DNA from: CAUSKK01 sp963533935
GTDB taxonomy: Bacteria; Pseudomonadota; Gammaproteobacteria; Cardiobacteriales; Cardiobacteriaceae
Assembly (NCBI GenBank): GCA_963533935.1
Contig: CAUSQL010000006.1
Span: 1-64,000 of the forward strand
Length of the DNA: 64,000 nucleotides
Reading direction: 5' to 3'
Shown: positions 7,841-16,620 of the stretch, one piece after another
Layout of the letters: each line of letters begins with the position of its first letter
How positions within the stretch are numbered: the first letter of the stretch is position 1
The notes under the pieces: generated by a model
Seen by the model: the letters and a program-made list of their open reading frames with translations, nothing else
Database searches by the model: none
Told to the model about the DNA's origin: nothing
Position numbers and translations under genes: made by a program

Positions 7841-8914
7841 TTAATCGATAATTTCCTGGCCCGCACCGTAGCGCTGCCAGGCTTCCATTATGGCTTTCAC
7901 TAAGGTAGCCAGTGGAATGGCGAAGAATATGCCCCAGAAGCCCCAGAGGCCACCGAAAATCAGCACTGCGGCAATGATGGCCACCGGGTGAATGTTCACC
8001 GCCTCGGAAAAAATCAGTGGCACAAACACATTGCCGTCGGTGATTTGGATCAGGCTGTAGGCGCCGCAGACCCAGTAAAAACTTGAACTGCCGCCAAACT
8101 GCATATAGGCCACCACAAACACCGGAATGGTTACCAGGGTGGCACCGATGTAGGGAATGAGCACGGACAGACCAACGAGAAAGCTCAGCAGCAGCCAGTA
8201 GTTCAGGTCAAAGTAGTAAAAGGGCACCAGGCACAGCACCCAGACGATGAAGATTTCAGCGAATTTGCCGCGAATGTAGTTGCCAATCTGCATGTCCACC
8301 TCCTTCCAGATTTCGTAGATGATCTGGCTGCTCTGGGGCATGAACTTGCCGAGCCAGCGCAGAATCTGCTCCTTATCCTTGAGGAGAAAAAACACCAGCA
8401 TGGGCACCAGCACCAGATAAACCAGCAGGCTGATGAGAAAAATCAGCGAGGAAAATAATTTGGTGGAAAACAGGTCGCTGGACCAGTTGGCAAAGCCGTT
8501 GGTCAGATTGCCGATGAAATTATTGATGTCCGCTTCCGTCAGGTAGCTGGGGAAATAGCGGGGCAGCACCATGAGCCGCTGCTGCATGGCACCGAAAAAA
8601 TCCGGCATGGCCAGAAATAAATTCTTCGTCTGGCCAATGATGGTCGGCACCACTCCGGTGAGAATGTAGAAAATCAGCCCGCAAAAGCTAAAAAAAACCA
8701 GCGGCACCGCCCAGCTGCGCCGCAGGCCGGACCGCTCCAGCTGGCCCACCAGCCCTTCCAGCAGGTAGGCGATGGCAATGGCGATAATCAGCGGCATCAG
8801 CCACTGGCCCATAAAATAAAAAATCGCCCCCAGGGTGGCGGAAAAAATAACGAGAGCAACCAGCGAAGGGTTGCTCAAGAATCTATTAATGGGTTTAAAA
8901 ATGGATCTACTCAT
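7841..8914 (-). CDS. perM: AI-2E family transporter (PerM-like)
   Basis: This is a polytopic inner-membrane protein of the AI-2E (TqsA/PerM/YdiK) family, whose members export small molecules or act as sodium-proton antiporters; substrate prediction is unreliable. The 357 residues have the family layout: two N-terminal helices, a long amphipathic middle (about 80-190), then LVGLSVLIPYIGATL and the C-terminal IHPVAIIAAVLIFGGLWGF helix. ATG 8914 overlaps the last codons and stop of hemY (GATGAGTAG), so it is probably translationally coupled as the last gene of the heme operon. The longer frame to 8965 is an artefact. Confidence 0.85.
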   Translation of the reverse strand: MSRSIFKPINRFLSNPSLVALVIFSATLGAIFYFMGQWLMPLIIAIAIAYLLEGLVGQLERSGLRRSWAVPLVFFSFCGLIFYILTGVVPTIIGQTKNLFLAMPDFFGAMQQRLMVLPRYFPSYLTEADINNFIGNLTNGFANWSSDLFSTKLFSSLIFLISLLVYLVLVPMLVFFLLKDKEQILRWLGKFMPQSSQIIYEIWKEVDMQIGNYIRGKFAEIFIVWVLCLVPFYYFDLNYWLLLSFLVGLSVLIPYIGATLVTIPVFVVAYMQFGGSSSFYWVCGAYSLIQITDGNVFVPLIFSEAVNIHPVAIIAAVLIFGGLWGFWGIFFAIPLATLVKAIMEAWQRYGAGQEIID

Positions 8915-10124
8915 CGGCGCTGGGCGGCAATAGGGTGCCCTGCACCACTTCCGGCGCCACGCCACGGCGGTAAGCCTGTAGGGCCGCTTCGCCCTGGCCG
9001 GCGCTTTCCAAAATTTGCGCCCACAGCAGATAGGCCTGCTGGCTCGGGGTTACTTGAATGACTTCCTCCATCAGCGCCAGGGCCAGTTCTAAATCCTGGG
9101 CCCGATAGGCCGCCTGGGCTTTGGCCAGCATGAAGACCGGATTATCCCGGTGCTTCTCTTCCCACTGGTTCAGATTTTCCAGCTGCTGTTGGCCGTTCAC
9201 CCCCTGCAGCTGGCTGTAGGCCTGAATCAGGGTTAAATCGTTGGTGGCGCGAATTTGGTTCAGCAGGGTCTGCTCGGCCACGTCGCTGCGGCCCAATTTA
9301 ATGGCGGCGTCGGCGAAGACCAGTATTAGTTCGCTGTCCGTGCGCAGCTCGTTGGGTAATTTGCGCCAGAAATTATCTAGGGCGGTGAAATCCTCACCCT
9401 GGCCCAGCAGTTTTAGGGCTTCAATGCCGTAGCGGCGGCGCTTGGCGGTGAAATCCCGGTCGCTCAGGCTGGTTTGCAGCCGCGGCAGCTGTTGCCAGGC
9501 CTCGGTCCATTTCTGCTGGCCCGCGTAGGCTTCATCGAGGAGCAGATTAACCTTGGCGTTGTAACCCTCGCTCTGCTGTAGCTTGAGGAGGAATTTCTCC
9601 GCCTTGGCATACTCCCGATTATTCAAGGCCAATTCCGCCTCGTTGAGCAGGGTGCTGCCACCGCTCTGGCGGGAATGTTTGCGGGCTTCCAATAGATAGC
9701 TGTCCCGCCGCTCCAGCGCGTTCTGCCGGTCGGCGCAGATGGCGGCAACTTCGTAGTAAATCACCGCCGGCTGCTCCAGCTCCTTGGTCAGATTGGCGCC
9801 GCGAATCAGCTGCCGTTCCGCCTGGTCGTAGTGGCCGGCGATCATTTCTTCCAGGCCACGGCGCAGCAGGTTCTGCGCCTTGCGGCCCTTGCGCAGCCGG
9901 GAATTTCTGCTGAACAGTTCCGGGCTATTCCACAGGATTACGCAGAGTTTCAGCAGCTTGATGATGATGTAGCTGCCCACCAGCATTAGCACCAGGGCCA
10001 CGAAGAAATTTATGGATACGGTCTGTTCCGCAAAGACCAAATCCACCGAAGTGATGGAATTGCTGATGAGCCAGCCGAAGGCGCCGCAGACGGCGAGGAA
10101 GATTAAAGTTAATAGGTAACTCAC
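8907..10124 (-). CDS. hemY: HemY, TPR membrane protein of the heme operon
   Basis: HemY proteins of gammaproteobacteria carry two N-terminal membrane helices and a periplasm- or cytoplasm-facing tetratricopeptide domain. They affect tetrapyrrole pools, but their molecular role is unsettled. Here two hydrophobic segments (about 1-25 and 38-65) are followed by the typical SRLRKGRKAQNLLRRGLEEM stretch and repeated helical pairs to the end of the 405 residues. It lies one base after the hemX stop, in the order hemC-hemD-hemX-hemY. It is not the unrelated Bacillus protoporphyrinogen oxidase of the same name. Confidence 0.9.
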   Translation of the reverse strand: MSYLLTLIFLAVCGAFGWLISNSITSVDLVFAEQTVSINFFVALVLMLVGSYIIIKLLKLCVILWNSPELFSRNSRLRKGRKAQNLLRRGLEEMIAGHYDQAERQLIRGANLTKELEQPAVIYYEVAAICADRQNALERRDSYLLEARKHSRQSGGSTLLNEAELALNNREYAKAEKFLLKLQQSEGYNAKVNLLLDEAYAGQQKWTEAWQQLPRLQTSLSDRDFTAKRRRYGIEALKLLGQGEDFTALDNFWRKLPNELRTDSELILVFADAAIKLGRSDVAEQTLLNQIRATNDLTLIQAYSQLQGVNGQQQLENLNQWEEKHRDNPVFMLAKAQAAYRAQDLELALALMEEVIQVTPSQQAYLLWAQILESAGQGEAALQAYRRGVAPEVVQGTLLPPSADE

Positions 10125-10125
10125 C

Positions 10126-11331
10126 TTATTCCCCCTTGGCCTGTTCGACCTTCTGCACCAGGGCGCCGATGTCCGGCAGTTTCACCTTGGCGGTTTTCAG
10201 CTGTTCCAACTTCTTCAGGGCCGCGGCCACCGCCTTGTCCTCCGTATTGAAATAGCGCTGAATTTGCTCGCTCAAACCGTTGGCGGTCTGCTCGTAGCTG
10301 GCGTAGTCGCCCACCTGGAGGGCATTGCGGCCGAAGCTTAAATCCAGGCGCACGTTCTGGCGAATGATGTTCTGCAGGTTCTCGTCCCGATTGACCCAGG
10401 CCAGGGAGCGGTCCGCATTCTTGGTAACTTTGACGGTGCTGGCCACCACATTGCCGGCGATGGCTTTGGTTTTCGCCCACACCCCCTCTTCCTTCGCCAC
10501 GTCCTTGGGCTCTACCGCCGGCTTACTGTTGTCCTCTTTAAAGGGCCACACATCCACCGTGTCCAATATCTCATTGAGCTGCTGGGCCGGAGTGGGCTCC
10601 TCGGCCAATTCCTTAAAGTCCGCGATTAATTTGTGCAGCGGTTCCTTGAATTGCAGGTAGGGGTCCTTGTTCAGGTTATAGATGTCGAAGGCCTGGAGCG
10701 CCTCGTTTAAATAATTGACCGTGCTCTTGTAATTGCCACCTTTGGCTGCGATGTCGGCCATGGTCAAACTGCTGAGCAGCGGCCCCGGGTTGGCGTGGCT
10801 CTTGATGGAGGCGGTTAATTTTTCCTTCTCCGCCGCGAACAGTTCGCTAATTTCCTCTTTGGTTTTGCTGGCCAGGGCTTCGGAATTGTCTAAATCCTTC
10901 TTGATTGCCTCGGTCATGGCCTTGTTTTCGTCGCGGATTTCCTTCCACTGTTCGATTTCCTTAGTTAAATCCACCCGCGGCAGGGAACCGCCGGCGTAGG
11001 TTTCCAGGGCCGTTTGGATCGCCTTTTTCACGGCGTCCTCGTCCATTTTCTTGTCGTCCAGCTTGGCGGCGGCGGCGGCCACTAATTTATTAACCTGCTC
11101 CGCGTCGAGATATTTCTTCTCCAGCTGGGCCAGCTTGTCCTCCACCACGGAAAAGCTCTTGGTGTTCTCATTAATTGAGGTGTCAAAGGCATTGGCGCGA
11201 ATGACCGCGGTTTTCTGCTCCTGATACAAATAAACGCCGCCGCCAATGGTCGCCAGCGTCAGTAAAAAGTTGAATATGGATAGTTTCCGCCCGACCCGTT
11301 TTTCTTTAACTATTTCCCTGGGTTCAGTCAT
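10126..11331 (-). CDS. hemX: HemX, membrane-anchored coiled-coil protein
   Basis: HemX is encoded with hemD in many gammaproteobacteria and is often misnamed uroporphyrinogen methyltransferase; no SAM-binding fold is visible here. The 401 residues comprise a short cytoplasmic N-terminus, one membrane helix (about 20-40), a long charged coiled-coil (about 60-190) and the C-terminal HemX domain with WVNRDENLQNIIRQNVRLDL. The hemD stop is two bases upstream and the hemY start one base downstream, so co-transcription is very likely. Confidence 0.88.
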   Translation of the reverse strand: MTEPREIVKEKRVGRKLSIFNFLLTLATIGGGVYLYQEQKTAVIRANAFDTSINENTKSFSVVEDKLAQLEKKYLDAEQVNKLVAAAAAKLDDKKMDEDAVKKAIQTALETYAGGSLPRVDLTKEIEQWKEIRDENKAMTEAIKKDLDNSEALASKTKEEISELFAAEKEKLTASIKSHANPGPLLSSLTMADIAAKGGNYKSTVNYLNEALQAFDIYNLNKDPYLQFKEPLHKLIADFKELAEEPTPAQQLNEILDTVDVWPFKEDNSKPAVEPKDVAKEEGVWAKTKAIAGNVVASTVKVTKNADRSLAWVNRDENLQNIIRQNVRLDLSFGRNALQVGDYASYEQTANGLSEQIQRYFNTEDKAVAAALKKLEQLKTAKVKLPDIGALVQKVEQAKGE

Positions 11332-11333
11332 AT

Positions 11334-12056
11334 TTATTGCTCCTTAATTAAATTGCGCCACCAATAACAGATAGATGCCAGTTGGGCGTTTTCGTCGGCC
11401 CTTGCCGCGGCAAAAACCCGAGCGAAGCCCTCAGCTTCGGCATATTGTGCCACTCGGCCGCTGATTGCTGCAATGGCGCAACAGGATTTTAACTGCCGCA
11501 ACAAGGGCGGCGGCGCCAGGGCCAGCAGATGGTCCAAAGTGCCGCAGCTGGCGATGGTTAAGACCTGGGGGAAACGCTGGAAATGCAGGGCCGGGCTGGG
11601 ATTAAAGCGCTCGTAGACCGCCACCTCCGCCACCTCGTTATTTTCGGCCAAGGCCTGCCTCAGCAAACCGCGGCCGCCGGGGGCAGCGAGAATGGCAACG
11701 CGCCGGCCCCGCGGCTGCCAGGCGGCCAGCAGCGCTTCGGAATTGAAGGGCGGCGGCGCTGCCACATCGACCCGGGGCAGGGCGGCGGCGGTGGCGGGGC
11801 CGATGGCGACGATTTCCTGCCGCCCTAGGGGATAGGTGAGATGGCGGGCCGCTGCCGCGCTGGTAAAGACGAGCGCCTCCGCCCCGGCCAGCGTGGCCCG
11901 GTCGCCGGCGGTCAGGGAAAGCGGCCGAGTGGCCATCAGCGGCAGCGATTCACAGCTGGCGCCCAGTGCCGTGGCCATATTTTTAAAGTTTACATACATA
12001 CGGGCGCTTCTACTGTATGCAATGTGGCAGCCGCTTAGGGGCTTATTTACAAACAT
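11334..12056 (-). CDS. hemD: Uroporphyrinogen-III synthase with repeat-derived N-terminus
   Basis: HemD closes and inverts ring D of hydroxymethylbilane to make uroporphyrinogen III. The sequence is weakly conserved as usual; AEALVFTSAAAARHL and the conserved length and operon position support it. The N-terminus is odd. The codons for HIAYSRSARMYVNF, which occupy the place of the normal first strand (I-L-V-T-R-P in relatives), are a palindromic repeat unit (11989-12024), and the first four codons (MFVN) come from a second unit. Starts at 11999 or 11978 are possible but would lose the first strand. A GGGGAG lies about 13 bases before ATG 12056. Confidence 0.8.
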   Translation of the reverse strand: MFVNKPLSGCHIAYSRSARMYVNFKNMATALGASCESLPLMATRPLSLTAGDRATLAGAEALVFTSAAAARHLTYPLGRQEIVAIGPATAAALPRVDVAAPPPFNSEALLAAWQPRGRRVAILAAPGGRGLLRQALAENNEVAEVAVYERFNPSPALHFQRFPQVLTIASCGTLDHLLALAPPPLLRQLKSCCAIAAISGRVAQYAEAEGFARVFAAARADENAQLASICYWWRNLIKEQ

Positions 12057-12117
12057 ACGGGCGGTTCTTCTCCCCGGTCGCTGCGCTCAGGCTTCGCTTC
12101 CCCTGTATGTTTAAACA
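11987..12117. repeat. Two repeat units spanning the hemC-hemD junction
   Basis: The first unit (TTTACATACATACGGGCGCTT, TACTGTATGCAATG) lies fully inside the hemD reading frame. The second (TTTACAAACATACGGGCGG, an insert of about 34 bp with CGGTCGCTGCGCTCAGGC, then GCTTCCCCTGTATGTTTAA) covers the proposed hemD start and supplies the hemC stop codon at 12111-12113. Confidence 0.85.
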
Positions 12118-13016
12118 CTACAGCCGGCGATGATTGCCGCGGCGCCCTGGGCGAGGAAGTCCTCCGCTAGCGCTGCCGCCCTGGCCATAATCTCCGCCGG
12201 TGGTGCCGTAATTTCCTGCCGTAGCAATTTTTGCCCGTCCAGGGACCCCAGCAGCGCCCGCAGCCGGATTTCTACCCCCACATGGTCGGCGAACACCGCC
12301 AGCGGCACCGAACAGGAGGCGCCAAGCCGCGCCGCCACCGCCCGTTCCGCCAGCACGCAGCGGGCGGTAGGTTCATGGTTTAAGGCGGCCACCAGCGGCG
12401 CCGCCGGGCCATCGGTCAGGGTTTCAATGGCTAGGGCGCCCTGGCCGGCCGCCGGCAGCAACGGCAGCTGCTCGCTGATTCGCTCCCCCAACCCCAGCCG
12501 CTTCAGGCCGGACACCGCAAGGACAATGGCGGCAAACTCGCCCCGTTCCAGCTTGGCCAGGCGACTCTGCAAATTGCCGCGCAGGTTCACCAGTTCCAAA
12601 TCCGGCCGCAGTAGCTTTAATTGCAGCTGCCGCCGCAGGGAACAGGTGCCGACGCGGGCGCCGGCCGGCAGCGCCGCCAAGCCACCGTAATTGGGCGCCA
12701 GCAGCGCATCGTAGGGATTTTCTCGCTCCAAAATGGCCGCCAGCCGGAAGGGGGCCGCCAGCTGCGCGCCCACGTCCTTCAGGGAATGTACCGCCAGCTG
12801 GGCCCGGCCGTCCAGCAGCGCCTGTTCCAACTCCTTAATAAAGAGATTCTTACCGCCAATCTGCGCCAGCGGCTGGCCCAGCAGCTGGTCGCCGCGGGTG
12901 GTCAGCGGCAGCAGTTTAATTTCCAAATGCGGGTACCGGCGGCGCAGCTGGTCGGCGACGAAATTGGCCTGCCACAGGGCCAGTGGGCTCTCGCGGGTGG
13001 CGATGTTTAATTGCAT
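12111..13016 (-). CDS. hemC: Porphobilinogen deaminase (hydroxymethylbilane synthase)
   Basis: HemC joins four porphobilinogen molecules into the linear tetrapyrrole hydroxymethylbilane. The 301-residue length is typical. Family features are the N-terminal IATRESPLALWQA, the substrate-binding arginines in GTCSLRRQLQL and LRGNLQSRLAKL, and the cysteine that carries the dipyrromethane cofactor, C235 in GASCSVP. AAGGAG precedes the ATG. The gene is divergent from argH, with about 54 bp between starts. Its last codons and stop are contributed by a palindromic repeat. Confidence 0.96.
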   Translation of the reverse strand: MQLNIATRESPLALWQANFVADQLRRRYPHLEIKLLPLTTRGDQLLGQPLAQIGGKNLFIKELEQALLDGRAQLAVHSLKDVGAQLAAPFRLAAILERENPYDALLAPNYGGLAALPAGARVGTCSLRRQLQLKLLRPDLELVNLRGNLQSRLAKLERGEFAAIVLAVSGLKRLGLGERISEQLPLLPAAGQGALAIETLTDGPAAPLVAALNHEPTARCVLAERAVAARLGASCSVPLAVFADHVGVEIRLRALLGSLDGQKLLRQEITAPPAEIMARAAALAEDFLAQGAAAIIAGCSV

Positions 13017-13070
13017 GGACGGCTCCTTAAAACCTTAACATGGGCTAATTTTAAGACCTCAAGGATTGCC

Positions 13071-14480
13071 ATGAGCAAAGACACCAACCGCAGCTGGGGC
13101 GGCCGCTTCAGCGAAGCCACCGACCAATTTGTCCAGGAATTCACCGCTTCCGTAGCCTTCGACCGGCGGCTGTACCGGGAGGACATCGCCGGTTCCCGCG
13201 CCCACGGCCGCATGCTGGCTGACCGGGGCATTATCAGTGCGGAGGATTTCGCCGCCATCGACCGGGGCCTGGGGCAGATTCAGGAAGAAATTGAACGGGG
13301 TGAATTCACCTGGCAGCTGGCGCTGGAGGACGTGCACATGAACATCGAAGCGCGGCTCACGGAGCTGGTGGGCGACGCCGGCAAGCGGCTGCACACCGGC
13401 CGTTCCCGCAACGACCAGGTGGCCACGGACATTCGCCTGTACCTGCGCGGCGCCGGCGAGGAAATCGAAGGGCTGCTGGCCCAGCTGGAGGGCCATTTGC
13501 TCGACCGGGCCGAGGCGGAGGCGGACACCATCATGGCCGGTTTAACCCATTTGCAGCCGGCCCAGCCCATCACCTTTGGCCATCACCTGCTGGCCTACCG
13601 GGAAATGTTCAAGCGCGACCGGCAACGCTTCGCCGATGGCCGCGAACGGCTGAACTTCTGCCCGCTGGGCGCCGCGGCTCTGGCCGGCACCTCCTACCCC
13701 ATCGACCGGGCGCAGACGGCGCGGGAACTGGGCTTTCGCGGCCCCTGCGCCAATTCCCTGGACGCGGTCTCCGACCGGGATTTCGCCATCGAATTCACCG
13801 CCGCCGCGTCCATCTTTCTTATGCACTGCTCGCGGCTGGCCGAGGAGCTGATTCTGTGGAATTCCGCCCCCTTTAAATTCATCGACCTGCCCGACCGCTT
13901 CTGCACCGGTTCCTCCATCATGCCGCAGAAGAAGAATCCCGACGTGCCCGAGCTGATTCGCGGCAAGAGCGGCCGGGTTTACGGCCATCTCATGGGGCTG
14001 CTGACGCTGATGAAGTCCCAGCCGCTGGCCTACAACAAGGACAACCAGGAGGATAAGGAGCCGCTCTTCGACACGGTGGACACGGTGCGCGCCGTGCTGC
14101 TGGCCCTGAACGGGCTGGTGCCCCACCTGCGGGCGAACCGGGCGGCCATGCGGGCCAGCGCGGCGGCCGGCCAGGCCAACGCCACGGATTTGGCCGACCA
14201 TCTGGTGCGCCAGGGGGTGCCCTTCCGCGACAGCCATGAGCTGGTGGGCCGCGCCGTGGCCCTGGCGGTGGCGCGCAACTGCGGCCTGGAGGAACTGCCG
14301 CGGGAAGAGCTGCAGGAGCTATGCGACGGCAAGCTGGGCGCCGATTTGGATTTTCTGAAATTAGCTAATTCCGTGGCCAGCCGCGACCACTTCGGCGGCA
14401 CGGCGCCGGCGCAGGTGAGGGCACGCATTAGGGAGGCGCGGGCGGAACTGGCGGCGCTGGCCCCGCCCAAGGAAGGTTAA
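13071..14480 (+). CDS. argH: Argininosuccinate lyase
   Basis: ArgH splits argininosuccinate into arginine and fumarate, the last step of arginine synthesis. The 469 residues begin with the usual SWGGRFSEATDQFVQEFTAS, contain HTGRSRNDQVATD and LTHLQPAQPITFGHH, and carry the fumarase/lyase superfamily loop GSSIMPQKKNP at about 280-290 with the catalytic serine. The frame is open to 13011, but AAGGA lies just before ATG 13071. No other arginine gene is nearby. Convergent csp follows after a repeat-filled gap. Confidence 0.96.
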   Translation: MSKDTNRSWGGRFSEATDQFVQEFTASVAFDRRLYREDIAGSRAHGRMLADRGIISAEDFAAIDRGLGQIQEEIERGEFTWQLALEDVHMNIEARLTELVGDAGKRLHTGRSRNDQVATDIRLYLRGAGEEIEGLLAQLEGHLLDRAEAEADTIMAGLTHLQPAQPITFGHHLLAYREMFKRDRQRFADGRERLNFCPLGAAALAGTSYPIDRAQTARELGFRGPCANSLDAVSDRDFAIEFTAAASIFLMHCSRLAEELILWNSAPFKFIDLPDRFCTGSSIMPQKKNPDVPELIRGKSGRVYGHLMGLLTLMKSQPLAYNKDNQEDKEPLFDTVDTVRAVLLALNGLVPHLRANRAAMRASAAAGQANATDLADHLVRQGVPFRDSHELVGRAVALAVARNCGLEELPREELQELCDGKLGADLDFLKLANSVASRDHFGGTAPAQVRARIREARAELAALAPPKEG

Positions 14481-14700
14481 ACCTACAACGGGGCGCTTTA
14501 GCTGTATGTATTTAAGGCCTTAATTACATACAGGGGAAGCGCCCGTCCGTTTGTAAAACGGGCGAGCGCGTGAGCCGCAAGGCGAACAACCGCCCGTCCG
14601 TTTGTAAAAGACCCATTTATGGGCATCTAAGGCGGGCCAGGAGTCTTCGCCCTGCGTTCGCCGGTCGCTGACGCTTCGCTTCCTCTGTCTGTAATTTCCT
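14478..14700. repeat. Composite palindromic repeat cluster
   Basis: A paired palindrome (14480-14555) is followed by a unit carrying the inserted module GAGCGCGTGAGCCGCAAGGC / GAACAACCGCCC (14559-14608), then a degenerate unit with CGGTCGCTGACGCTTCGC ending CTCTGTCTGTAA near 14692. It fills the gap between the convergent genes argH and csp. Confidence 0.82.
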
Positions 14701-14707
14701 TAATCCA

Positions 14708-14731
14708 TAAAAAAAAGCCCCCGCAGGGGCT
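14708..14731 (-). terminator. Intrinsic terminator of the copper storage protein gene
   Basis: On the minus strand the stem AGCCCC / GGGGCT with a 4-nt loop is followed by a U-run of eight or nine, 14 bases beyond the stop codon. Confidence 0.88.
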
Positions 14732-14744
14732 TAAGGCGCTTGAA

Positions 14745-15212
14745 TTAGGCGGCGAAGGCCTCGCAGCTTTTCGCGCAGTCGTTGCAGGCTTCCAGGCAGT
14801 CCTTGCACTCCTGGTGGTGATCGGCGTGCTCCTTACACACTTCGGCGCAGTCCTTACAGGCTTTCGCGCAGATGGCGGCGATGTCCTTGCCATAGGCCGA
14901 CTGCTCGCTGGCCAGCTGCAGCAGGGCGTCGCAGAGGGGCAGCATTTGCCGCACGGCCTTGGCGCAGGCGCCCAGGGATTTGTCGCCGTCGGCCAGCAGG
15001 CGCAGGCAGTGGTCCAGGCACAGGGTGCCGGCGGTCAGGCAGGCGCTGGCGCTCTTGATGAGTGGCGCGAATTTTTCGCTGGCACCGGCGGCTTTGCCTT
15101 CTTCTTTGGCTTCACCTTTCTCGCCATGCTTGTGCTCGTCGGCCAGGGCGGCGGCGCCGGCCAGGGCCACGGAAGCGGCGGTGATGTTTTTAATGAAGTC
15201 TCGTCTATCCAT
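14745..15212 (-). CDS. csp: Tat-exported copper storage protein (Csp1-like)
   Basis: Csp proteins are four-helix bundles that bind many Cu(I) ions through cysteines lining the core. The 155-residue product starts with a Tat-type signal (RRDFIKN, then a mild hydrophobic stretch to about residue 24), as in exported Csp1. It then has a short charged linker with H and E (DEHKHGEKGEAKEEGK) and a helical domain with 14 cysteines, many spaced CxxxC or CxxC (ICAKACKDCAEVC, ECKDCLEACNDCAKSC). Cysteine number and spacing fit the family well. It is monocistronic with its own terminator; no copper exporter is adjacent. Confidence 0.88.
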   Translation of the reverse strand: MDRRDFIKNITAASVALAGAAALADEHKHGEKGEAKEEGKAAGASEKFAPLIKSASACLTAGTLCLDHCLRLLADGDKSLGACAKAVRQMLPLCDALLQLASEQSAYGKDIAAICAKACKDCAEVCKEHADHHQECKDCLEACNDCAKSCEAFAA

Positions 15213-15270
15213 GTTTTTTCCTTTGGTTAATTTGGGGTCGCCCAGTCTATTACAAAATTTTTAAAAACCA

Positions 15271-16429
15271 CTAATCAATGCGCCGCAGATTGCTGATAAA
15301 GCGCGGTAGCGTCCAGGCGTCGCCCAGCCGGGGCAGGCAGAAGCCGCTCGTGCTGCTGGCGCCCATCTGAAAATGTTCGCCGTCCCAGTGGTAGGAATAG
15401 CGGCTCCAGCAGTTGCTAAAGTCGCGGCCAATGCGGTACAGGCCCTAGCCGTTATGAACGTTAAAGGTGGCGGCGAAGTGGCCCCGCACGCCCTTGCGGT
15501 CGCCCACCAGCTCTAACACCTGTTCTTTGTCCCGGTTAATGACCGCATAAACATGGTATTGGTCGTGCTCGCCGCCGCCGGGGAAGGACATGCACAGGGT
15601 TTTCAACAGATATTTATCCCCGTCGAGGCGGTACAGGCTGATGGCCCGCTTGCCCTCAAGAAAATCCTCAAAGAGGCTGCGGGGCAGCTCCCGGTCGTAT
15701 TTGCGAAAGGTTTCACAGAAAGAATTGCGGTAGCGCTGCTTGAAGGCCCGCCGCAGCAGCCCATAGAGAACCCGGTGTTCCGTACTGTCTTCGTCAAGGA
15801 CTGCGGCGGGCTGCGTCGGCAGCGGCCGGTAATTGATGGTCGGCACCGGCTGCCGTTCCGGCAAGTCTTCCTTGCTTTCGCCCCGCTCAACCAGGGCCGT
15901 GACCGTGCCATCGCGCCCCTGGAAGATGTCCATGCGGTGCAGCACCAGATTGGCGCCGTGGTTGGCCAGCTGCCAGCGCAGTTTCCCGCCGGAGAAAATA
16001 ATGTCCTCCTTGCCCAGCACCGCCCGCCGCAGTTTTTCCAGCATTTCCTCCGACAGTTGGGCGCGGCCGGCCCGGTCTAAGGTGATGGTGCCCATCTCCC
16101 TACCGCCCACCTGGAGCCGCACCTTACTAGGGTCGATAGTCGGCATCAGAGCTGAACTGCAGGAACATGGACAGGACCGCATAGCTTTCTAGAGATAGCT
16201 CACGGCAGAGCGGCTGCCGGCGTTGTTGCAGACCAGTAGCCAATTTTTATGCATATTTCAATACGCAGAGTTGCACTTAGATGCAATTCTGAATGTAGAA
16301 GGGCTTATTACTACCCCAGGTTAATTTTACTGCCCCAATAGTTGGGATAGTCGCTAATTTATAAAACTAGCAGCCATGGCCGTGGAGCGCATTAATGCAG
16401 CAGGCCAGCATTAGCAGTAGTTTTCTCAT
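15271..16429 (-). pseudogene. Decayed DUF1176-family gene
   Basis: A good start (AGGAG, ATG 16429) opens a signal peptide (MRKLLLMLACCINALHGHG) that ends at TAG 16369-16367. A frameshift follows. The frame then holds KNWLLVCNNAGSRSAVSYL, TAG at 16191-16189, a long open part with GRDGTVTALVERG, TAG at 15447-15445, and a last part with CWSRYSYHWDGEHFQ and LGDAWTLPRF up to the stop at 15273. Start, cysteine motif, gRxGTxTALV and terminal W-F pattern match DUF1176 periplasmic proteins of unknown role. A 245-codon piece (15445-16182) remains open, so decay looks recent. Confidence 0.75.
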
Positions 16430-16442
16430 GGCTTACTCCTGG

Positions 16443-16613
16443 TAGGGGCGGTTCTTCACGTAATTAGGGCCTAAATACATACAGGGGAAGCGCCCGTGTG
16501 TTTGTATAAATACATTAACGGGGCCTTTGCTTGGTTGCGACGCCTATCCGGTATACATACATAAGAAGCGCCCCGCTGTTTGTTTATCCACAGGGGGCGC
16601 TTCCTTAACTTCA
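16443..16613. repeat. Cluster of palindromic repeat units
   Basis: At least three units are visible: AAATACATACAGGGGAAGCGC (CCGTGTGTTTGTATAA), ATACATACATAAGAAGCGCCC (CGCTGTTTGT) and CAGGGGGCGCTTCC near the downstream gene stop. They lie between the decayed DUF1176 gene and the minus-strand gene at 16621. Confidence 0.75.
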
Positions 16614-16620
16614 ATGCGGA

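Noticed and set aside
13542..14237. A 231-codon frame antisense to argH
   Set aside because: Shadow of argH, rich in glycine, glutamine and histidine, with no start signals.
15445..16182. The internal 245-codon frame as an independent gene, or TAG readthrough
   Set aside because: Family motifs continue on both sides of the stops, and a frameshift near the signal peptide cannot be solved by readthrough; pseudogene is the simpler view.
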